A stretch of 20,304 nt of DNA, taken from IMG/VR virus record IMGVR_UViG_3300028653_000067, positions 1-20,304 of that record; one strand, given 5' to 3'. The stretch comes from a virus. The notes under the pieces were generated by a model. That model saw only the letters and a program-made list of their open reading frames with translations, was not told the origin of the DNA and searched no databases. This document shows, piece after piece, positions 15,043 through 20,304 of this stretch. Each line of letters begins with the position of its first letter. The stretch's first letter is position 1. The translations under genes were made by a program, and so were the position numbers.

Positions 15043-15690
15043 ATGAAAAAAATAATGGTTTCCCTTCTATCCGTTCTGCTCGTTTTACCTGCCTGTGCAA
15101 TAAATATTTCAAAGAAAATGGAGCCTTCTACAGTTTTAATTAAAATGAAAATACATAGAGATGAAGGCAATAAAACGGGGTGGGGATCATGTAGTGGAGT
15201 ATATATTAAAAAGAATATTATTCTTTCTGCAGCTCATTGTGTTGCATTTCCTGCAGATGAGGGGATACAATTAAAAGAGATTTGGATAAAGAAAGGGGAT
15301 GAGTCTGAAAGAGCGATAGTTGTCAAAGTAGATGCCCAAGCTGATTTATTGCTTCTTTATACTCCTTTGTCAGGTAAACCAGTTAAATTTGCTCATAAAG
15401 TGGAACGAGGTGAGGATTGCTGGGTTATTGGAAATCCATTAGGGCTTGTAGATATTTTGACGAAAGGGATTGTGAGTCAGATGAATTTGAAACATAAAAG
15501 TGAAAAAGCTACATTCATTGTGGTAGACGCGACAGCTCTTCCAGGCAACTCAGGTGGTGCAGTTGTGGATCGTAGAGGGCATTTGATCGGAATTTTAACT
15601 AGATCTACCTCGTTATTTGGATCTTTTGGAGCAGCTGGACTTGGATTGGCTGTAGATTTGGGAACAATTAGAGAATTTTTAAAGTCATAA
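15043..15690 (+). CDS. Exported trypsin-like (HtrA/S1-type) serine protease
   Basis: 215 aa. The first 19 residues are a Sec signal peptide (MKKIMVSLLSVLLVLPACA). Cleavage may follow ACA, or LPAC may act as a poor lipobox with C18. The chymotrypsin-fold triad is clear: H65 in LSAAHC, D101 in QADLLLL, S170 in LPGNSGGAVV, with the oxyanion glycine. IGNPLG (129-134) is typical of the DegP/HtrA branch, but there is no PDZ domain. The predicted site of action is the host periplasm, envelope or outside, not the prohead, so it is unlikely to be the capsid maturation enzyme. It has its own AAAAGGA site 23 nt after the previous gene. It looks like a cargo (moron-type) gene between head genes. Confidence 0.9.
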   Translation: MKKIMVSLLSVLLVLPACAINISKKMEPSTVLIKMKIHRDEGNKTGWGSCSGVYIKKNIILSAAHCVAFPADEGIQLKEIWIKKGDESERAIVVKVDAQADLLLLYTPLSGKPVKFAHKVERGEDCWVIGNPLGLVDILTKGIVSQMNLKHKSEKATFIVVDATALPGNSGGAVVDRRGHLIGILTRSTSLFGSFGAAGLGLAVDLGTIREFLKS

Positions 15691-15705
15691 AAGAGGAGAA
15701 AAGAT

Positions 15706-15870
15706 ATGAAAAAAGCAGAATTAGAAAAAGAATTATTAGAATTAAAGGCAAAGATAATAGCACTTGAAGCACGTCCAATTTGCTATGGGCATGTCTGTGG
15801 GTGTAATCATTATAATTATCCACAATATCCAGGTTATTATCCTACGTATGTTTCTCCAATTATAAGTTAA
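15706..15870 (+). CDS. Mini-protein with coiled coil and Cys/His/Tyr-rich tail, 54 aa
   Basis: A short ORF with a strong AGGAG ribosome site 8 nt before the ATG. The N-terminal half is a K/E/L heptad-like helix (MKKAELEKELLELKAKI). The C-terminal half is CYGHVCGCNHYNYPQYPGYY, with three cysteines, two histidines and many tyrosines and prolines. The tail could bind metal. It fills the gap between the protease and the next gene with normal spacing. Function unknown. Confidence 0.7.
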   Translation: MKKAELEKELLELKAKIIALEARPICYGHVCGCNHYNYPQYPGYYPTYVSPIIS

Positions 15871-15891
15871 AATTAAAAATAAGAGGCTAAC

Positions 15892-16128
15892 ATGGCACTT
15901 TCTAAAAAAGGTAGTCCAACGAAGATTAGGGTCGTTAAAAATGCATCTTTTGCTGTGGACGTGAATTCATTGGCTGAACGATTTCTTAAGGATTGGCCTA
16001 ATAAGAAGATAACAATAGATCAGATCCATAATTCCTTAAAATCTATTGGTATTGTAAATTATAGTTCAGATGATATGTCTGTCTTAACAAGTCGTCTTCA
16101 GGCAATCGGTTTTTCCCTTCAGAAATAA
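15892..16128 (+). CDS. Small basic protein, possible winged-helix fold, 78 aa
   Basis: 78 aa with an AAGAGG site 6 nt before the ATG. After a basic start (MALSKKGSPTK) it reads as three helices and a short C-terminal strand pair: SLAERFLKDW, TIDQIHNSLKSIG, MSVLTSRLQAIGFSL. The pattern is compatible with a small helix-turn-helix or winged-helix domain, but no family motif is certain. It is the last gene before the second promoter/leader copy. Confidence 0.7.
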   Translation: MALSKKGSPTKIRVVKNASFAVDVNSLAERFLKDWPNKKITIDQIHNSLKSIGIVNYSSDDMSVLTSRLQAIGFSLQK

Positions 16129-16247
16129 CCTAGTAGATAAGTATAAAATTAGTTCAAAAAGTATAATAAATTCGCGTATATATAGAGATACTACACTCTA
16201 GTAGCTCACAAATTTTATTTTAAGTCTAGATTCGAGGAGAAATTTCA
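16129..16247 (+). promoter_or_regulatory. Promoter/leader element, copy 2
   Basis: Gene-free gap carrying the same ordered parts as 2817-2933: AGTAGATAAGT (16132-16142), TATAAT plus AAA (16162-16170), GTATATATAGAGATACT (16176-16192), a hairpin ACTA-cactc-TAGT (16190-16202) and TAGCTCA (16201-16207, sharing GTAGCTCA). Compared with copy 1 the hairpin changes G-C to A-T on both arms, which keeps pairing. The bases between AGTAGATAAGT and TATAAT are mostly different, so conservation is local to the boxes. An AGGAG site (about 16234-16238) serves ATG 16248. Confidence 0.65.
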
Positions 16248-16493
16248 ATGGTTTATAGCAATGATGAAAGACATGAGAAGAAAGAATTAAATTATTTAAC
16301 AGAGGAAGGTCTGAGCGTTTCTGTTTTGTTCGAAGCGGTCATGGTAAAAATGATGGGGAAGACCCTGGATCTTATTAGGATTTCAGATATTTCAGATCGC
16401 CAAATGACGCAGTTGGCCCGTACAATTAAAGATGATTGCTATGAGAAGATCAAGTTTGCTAAAGCAATTTTGAAAGATCATAACATTGAATAA
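16248..16493 (+). CDS. Small helical protein, first gene after second leader, 81 aa
   Basis: 81 aa, strong AGGAG site, directly after the second promoter/leader. Predicted mostly helical, with MVYSNDERHEKKEL at the start and a long amphipathic helix at the end (ARTIKDDCYEKIKFAKAIL). No cysteine cluster, signal peptide or membrane segment. No family recognised. It is first in a run of genes ending with the minor head and prohead protease genes. Confidence 0.75.
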   Translation: MVYSNDERHEKKELNYLTEEGLSVSVLFEAVMVKMMGKTLDLIRISDISDRQMTQLARTIKDDCYEKIKFAKAILKDHNIE

Positions 16494-16494
16494 G

Positions 16495-16704
16495 ATGCCA
16501 ATTAGGAAGATTAAAAATCCAAAATCTTTTGATCTTTGTAGAACCTGTGATCATTACTATTTGAGTCATACCGATATAGGTCATGAACCAAGTTTTTGCC
16601 ATAATATTACAAGAAGTTGTAAGTGTAAAGAATTTTTACCAAAGGATAATTTAGAATTTTTGGAATATAAACATGGACAATTGGATAAAAAATTTAGCAA
16701 TTAA
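16495..16704 (+). CDS. Zinc-knuckle mini-protein C, 69 aa
   Basis: Paralogue of the C-terminal half of the 14666 protein. It reads LCRTCDHYYLSH...H...C...CKCKEFLPKDNLEFLEY. I chose ATG 16495, one base after the previous stop, over an in-frame TTG at 16486 that would overlap that gene; neither has a strong ribosome site. The layout C-x2-C-x-H...H...C...C-x-C suggests a single zinc knuckle. It overlaps the next gene by 32 nt. Confidence 0.78.
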   Translation: MPIRKIKNPKSFDLCRTCDHYYLSHTDIGHEPSFCHNITRSCKCKEFLPKDNLEFLEYKHGQLDKKFSN

Positions 16705-17368
16705 AGCAATCCATGTTTGCCGCTTAAACAAAGAGGCAGCAGGTAATCACCGTCAAGACATGACGGGGCCAGTTTTAGATCGATTACAGAATGAAGGTTA
16801 TAATCAAGTAACATGGAATTCTAGCAATTCTACTCACAGTGAATGCAGAGATTTAAATCGACAACGATGGGATCTTGCAGATTTTTTGGCTACAACTGAG
16901 TATGATGCTCCTCTGTTTTCTCGTAGTCATCCTGGGGATGCTAATTGTACTTTAACTGTTAGTGGTGCAGGTCTTCCTGATATTGAAGTGGATAGCTATG
17001 GGGATACTGATGAGGCTATTGGAACTTCAAGACCTGTTAAAGCTCCACCAGCACCCAAAGTTGTACAAAAAGTTTTAGCCCCAACTCCAGCACCTAAAGT
17101 AGTTGAGAAACCAGTGCAACCTGAGAAGGTTGTCAAGTATGTTCCCAAAGAAGTTCATAAACAGATGAAAGACCCCTTTGAGAAGCAAGATCTTAGTGAA
17201 CAGGACAAAGAAGATTGGCTTAAAGATTTAGAGAAAGAGAATGTTGAAGAGTCTATTCCAGAATATAAACCTACAGAAGAAGATGTGGAGGAATGGAATA
17301 AAGATTTAGAGAGAGAAACCAGCAAGAAAGTTCCCCATTGGATTACAGGGTTGTTTAAAGGAAATTGA
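16673..17368 (+). CDS. Mu gpF-like minor head protein fragment with Pro-rich and acidic tail
   Basis: 231 aa. Residues about 46-100 resemble the C-terminal part of Mu gpF/SPP1 gp7-type head morphogenesis proteins: STHSECRDLNRQRWDLADFL, then APLFSRSHPGDANCTLTVSG, with the conserved C58 and the H86-P...C92 motif. The usual long N-terminal helical part is absent, so this is a short or trimmed member. Residues 120-165 are P/V/K-rich (PAPKVV twice). Residues 172-215 hold two acidic units, DWLKDLEKE and EWNKDLERE. It ends PHWITGLFKGN. The start overlaps the zinc-knuckle gene by 32 nt with a weak ribosome site. Position just before the prohead protease fits a head role. Confidence 0.72.
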   Translation: MDNWIKNLAIKAIHVCRLNKEAAGNHRQDMTGPVLDRLQNEGYNQVTWNSSNSTHSECRDLNRQRWDLADFLATTEYDAPLFSRSHPGDANCTLTVSGAGLPDIEVDSYGDTDEAIGTSRPVKAPPAPKVVQKVLAPTPAPKVVEKPVQPEKVVKYVPKEVHKQMKDPFEKQDLSEQDKEDWLKDLEKENVEESIPEYKPTEEDVEEWNKDLERETSKKVPHWITGLFKGN

Positions 17369-17370
17369 AC

Positions 17371-20304
17371 ATGAGCTTGTATAAAATTGGATCTACTTTA
17401 AAAATTTTAAAGACTGCTGCAGCTGTAGAAGAACTAGTTATGGATAAACCTTTAGATGAAAAGGCTCCAGGAACTAAGATTATCGAACCTAAACATTCAG
17501 ATTTCCTTTACTATCGAGCAAGAGCCATTTCAGCTGGTGATCAAGGACCTATTGGTAAAGATGGATCTCGTACTTTTAATTACAATGGCAATTTTGACTA
17601 TTTTAGTCGTAAGCAGCTTGAAGCTTCTTACGAATCCTTCGTCGGTAGAAATATTTTTCTAGACCATAATTCTGAGAGTTCTCTCTATTCCATTGGTAAG
17701 CTGATTGATGCTGTTCCAGTAGATGATCAAGAAACGGGTGAATTTTATATTGAGATTGTTGGGAAGATTGATCGCACACTTCATCCTGAGATTTGTCGCA
17801 AAATTGAAACTGGCGAATTGAATAGCACTTCAATGGGCTGTTCTGTTGATGAGTCCAAGTGCTCTATTTGTGGCCATATTCTCCATTCAGACGCTGATGA
17901 GAAGTGTGAACATCTATCACATGGCCTTGGAAAGAGATATGAAGCAGAGATTGATATCCCTGAAGCTAATATTAAGCAGGGTGAAGCAGTTCCTTGTTTC
18001 TCTATTAACAGCGGGATCGTATTTAATGAGGATAGCATTGTAGGCGTTCCTGCAGATCCAGCAGCTGTTATTAAAACGGTCCTTTCAAATATGCGTCATT
18101 CGTTAACAAAGAAAGCTTCATTATCATCTGATGAGCAAACCGATTTTGTAAAGCAGTTTGAGAATTTATTGACTAAAGTTGACGAAAATACGAAGATCAG
18201 TTTAAAAGCTGAGTTTAATTCTATTTTTAATAAAGAAGTTTCTAAGGAGTCTTCTATGTCCGAAACGAATTTGCCTAATTCTGAAGTAAAGAAAGTGTTA
18301 GATAAAATTTCAGCTTTGGAGATGGAACAGCTCGAATCTTACATTGCAGGTAAGACTAAGAAAGCTAATGAAATTGTTAATAAAGAAGTGGTTGCCAATG
18401 CCACTAAGAAAGAAGAAACATTCCTATCTAAGATTGTTGCTAAAGTGAAAGATAGTTTTGCTGCTCAACTACTGGAAAAGAAAATTGAGACAGTTGCTAA
18501 AGAAGAATTAGGGAAAGAAGCTGAACGTACACCTAATTGTAAGTCATGCAAGCATTCTATGGGTACACATAAAGAAGATTCTTGCCATGGCGATGGTTCT
18601 CCCTGTGAGTGTTCTGGATATAAAGCTATGGAAGATAAAAAGTCTTCCATTTCAGCCAAATTTAATGAGGATAAAAATAATGTATTAGCCTCCACATGGG
18701 AAGTGTATGCTGGAGATAAGCTTGTTCTAGATGCTTCTCTTAAAGATATTTGGGGCTCACAATTTGAAACGCTCTCATTTGCTGATCAGAAATGGGCAAC
18801 CAGTGAAGCATATGGTAAAGAAGCAATTGCTCGTTATCAGAAAGAAGGTATTGCAAAACTTGCAGATTTATGGGATGTAAGCCATAAGCTATCAAAGACA
18901 GCTAAAGGCCCAGAACTAGGACCTGATGGTTCTTATGCAAAGCCCTCTACTGGCACAGATAACAAGAAGCACAATTATCCTACACAGCCTAAATTTACAG
19001 ATTCTAAACCAGGAGCAAATTCAAAAGGTCCAGCAGCTCCTAAGCCAGCAGAAGTTAAAACGGAGACAAAGCTTGATATGCCTGGGCAGGAAAAGGGTCA
19101 AACAGGACCAGCAGCCCCTAAAGCAAAAGAAGTAAAAACAGATTATGCAGAACCAAAGGTAGAAGCAGAAGGTAAGGAAGTTAAAACCACTCCTAAGAAT
19201 CCAGAAGAGAAGAAAATGGAGAAATCGGAGAAAGAGGTTGAAACTTCTTATGTAGCTAAAGGTACTGAAGCAATGGAAGCTGAAGAGAAAGGTGAGAAGA
19301 AAGAGAAATCAGATAAAAAGGCAGCAGTATTAGATTCTCATAATCTCCATACATTTCATTGTCCAAATTGTACCTATGAGGGCAATGATTTTAGTGCTGT
19401 AAATCTTACAAAATTAAATGATCCCCAGCACACAGGTTGGGTATGTCCTAAATGTAATAAAGAACAAGGTGTAGAAAAGAAAGCCTCCCTTATTAGCTGG
19501 GCCTCTCTTACACCTAAAGCACAAAATTTTATTAAAACAGCCACAAAGACTTATATTGCCAGTGGAATGAAAAATGCTGAAGCTGTTGCCAAGGCACACA
19601 GCGAATTTACAGCCCAGGAGACAGATATGAAAAAGCAAGCAGCTGATAAGCCAGTAGAGAGTTCTGAGACATCTACTCTTCCAGATGGTACAAAAGAAAT
19701 GGGAGATAAGCCTGAAGAGGCAGTAAAAGGTACAACTCTTCCTGGCGGTGCTGCTCCAGGTTCTGCTCCTGAAACAAGTGCTCAGGGTGATACAGAACAT
19801 AAGACTCCAGATTTAACTAAGAAACCCGATGAAGCAGTAAAGGGTACAACCACTCCTGCAGATCATATTTCTAATACTGAGAAGAGTGATGAATCTGTAG
19901 ATGGAACTACTTTCCCTGCGGATAAAAAAGAAGTTGGTGATAAGGCTGAATCTGCTGTAAAAGAAGCTGCTAAAATGAAAAAAGCCGATACTGATCCTGA
20001 TAAATGTGCAGTTTGTGAGAAAAAGCTTAGTGATAATGATGATTATATTTGTACTAAATGCAAAGCTTTGGATAAAGAAGCTTCCAAATCTGAAAGCTCT
20101 GCTCCAATTGAAGCTGTTCAGGATAAACCAGCACTCTCTCATAAAACCGTAGGTGATAAAGCAGAACAGTCTTCTCAGGGTGATACAGAGCCAAAGGGAT
20201 CTGCTCCTGAGAACTCTAGTGATGAATCAGTAAAGAAATCAGCCGCAACTGAAATGCCTATGCCAGAAGATAAACCAGCTATTGAAGAAAAACCTGAAAT
20301 TCCA
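17371..20304 (+). CDS. Prohead (capsid maturation) protease fused to scaffold-like tail, 3' end beyond window
   Basis: Open from ATG 17371 to the window end, 978 codons with no stop. Residues about 45-240 look like an assemblin-fold prohead protease: FLDHNS with candidate catalytic H99, then GKIDRTLHPEI, then STSMGCSVD with candidate nucleophile S154. They also hold a C164-x2-C167...C179-x-H181 zinc insert. After TKKAS (247-250), a helical, charged region (250-385) resembles an internal scaffold. A zinc knuckle follows (390-414, CKSCKH...CEC), then GPAAPK-x2-EVKT repeats (about 553-590), a ribbon C664/C667/C692/C695, degenerate EAVKGTT-x-PAD repeats (about 768-865) and a ribbon C879/C882/C894/C897. 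T4- and herpes-type systems also make scaffold and protease together. The major capsid gene is expected downstream. The TGA of the previous gene lies 2 nt before the start. Confidence 0.8.
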   Translation, partial: MSLYKIGSTLKILKTAAAVEELVMDKPLDEKAPGTKIIEPKHSDFLYYRARAISAGDQGPIGKDGSRTFNYNGNFDYFSRKQLEASYESFVGRNIFLDHNSESSLYSIGKLIDAVPVDDQETGEFYIEIVGKIDRTLHPEICRKIETGELNSTSMGCSVDESKCSICGHILHSDADEKCEHLSHGLGKRYEAEIDIPEANIKQGEAVPCFSINSGIVFNEDSIVGVPADPAAVIKTVLSNMRHSLTKKASLSSDEQTDFVKQFENLLTKVDENTKISLKAEFNSIFNKEVSKESSMSETNLPNSEVKKVLDKISALEMEQLESYIAGKTKKANEIVNKEVVANATKKEETFLSKIVAKVKDSFAAQLLEKKIETVAKEELGKEAERTPNCKSCKHSMGTHKEDSCHGDGSPCECSGYKAMEDKKSSISAKFNEDKNNVLASTWEVYAGDKLVLDASLKDIWGSQFETLSFADQKWATSEAYGKEAIARYQKEGIAKLADLWDVSHKLSKTAKGPELGPDGSYAKPSTGTDNKKHNYPTQPKFTDSKPGANSKGPAAPKPAEVKTETKLDMPGQEKGQTGPAAPKAKEVKTDYAEPKVEAEGKEVKTTPKNPEEKKMEKSEKEVETSYVAKGTEAMEAEEKGEKKEKSDKKAAVLDSHNLHTFHCPNCTYEGNDFSAVNLTKLNDPQHTGWVCPKCNKEQGVEKKASLISWASLTPKAQNFIKTATKTYIASGMKNAEAVAKAHSEFTAQETDMKKQAADKPVESSETSTLPDGTKEMGDKPEEAVKGTTLPGGAAPGSAPETSAQGDTEHKTPDLTKKPDEAVKGTTTPADHISNTEKSDESVDGTTFPADKKEVGDKAESAVKEAAKMKKADTDPDKCAVCEKKLSDNDDYICTKCKALDKEASKSESSAPIEAVQDKPALSHKTVGDKAEQSSQGDTEPKGSAPENSSDESVKKSAATEMPMPEDKPAIEEKPEIP
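19672..20250 (+). repeat. Degenerate repeats in the protease-fusion tail
   Basis: Coding repeats of about 20-30 codons: GDKPEEAVKGTTLPGG, KKPDEAVKGTTTPAD, KSDESVDGTTFPAD, GDKAESAVKEA. A second motif, SAQGDTE and SSQGDTE next to GSAPE[TN]S, occurs twice. They look like an extended, flexible, probably disordered tail segment. Confidence 0.6.

Noticed and set aside
16486-16494. TTG start for zinc-knuckle protein C
   Set aside because: It would overlap the previous gene for only three extra residues. ATG 16495 directly after that stop is simpler.
19672-20250. CRISPR-like or tandem DNA repeat array at the 3' end
   Set aside because: Repeats are visible only in protein and differ at DNA level and in length. 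There are no constant repeat/spacer units; no CRISPR array is present anywhere in the window.

Overview
The window is a stretch of a large tailed bacteriophage (Caudoviricetes-type) genome, or possibly a prophage. It covers DNA-packaging and head-assembly genes, all on the + strand. The anchors are a large terminase subunit (Walker A/B plus RNase H-like nuclease), a portal protein, a Mu gpF-like minor head fragment and an assemblin-type prohead protease fused to a long scaffold-like tail. DNA is AT-rich, genes are tightly packed with AGGAG-like ribosome sites and ATGA-type or longer overlaps, and TAA, TAG and TGA all act as stops, so the code looks standard. The host cannot be named. An exported trypsin-like protease shows that the host has a Sec pathway, and no tRNA or host gene is visible.

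Layout. 1-2816: a mosaic protein, cut at its 5' end, built from repeated modules. 2817-2933: a promoter/leader element. 2934-4316: a 460-aa zinc-finger protein. 4340-5227: a free-standing HNH endonuclease with two nuclease modules. 5237-9772: a 1511-aa protein with six or more zinc-binding cysteine clusters. 9782-10556: four small genes (membrane coiled coil, charged helical protein, two Cys-rich mini-proteins). 10567-12213: large terminase. 12290-12698: two small genes. 12710-14669: portal gene, interrupted at 12930-13155 by a group I intron with no ORF. 14666-16128: zinc-knuckle protein, exported serine protease and two small genes. 16129-16247: a second copy of the promoter/leader. 16248-17368: small protein, second zinc-knuckle protein, minor head fragment. 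17371-end: prohead protease/scaffold fusion, running off the window.

How the parts may work together. Terminase, portal, minor head protein and protease/scaffold build and fill the capsid. The two leader copies probably start separate transcription units. The large modular proteins beside the head genes carry recurring short linkers of the type LP[VM]-x-K-x-A at domain borders. I infer that they could be internal-head precursors cut by the phage protease, but the proteins are rich in K and A, so this needs a test. The intron and the HNH gene are separate selfish elements that could form a trans-homing pair.

Most notable: the group I intron with fully traceable P1-P9 helices in the portal gene; the duplicated leader with a compensated hairpin; the family of zinc-knuckle mini-proteins between head genes; and the possible polyprotein-style head precursors.
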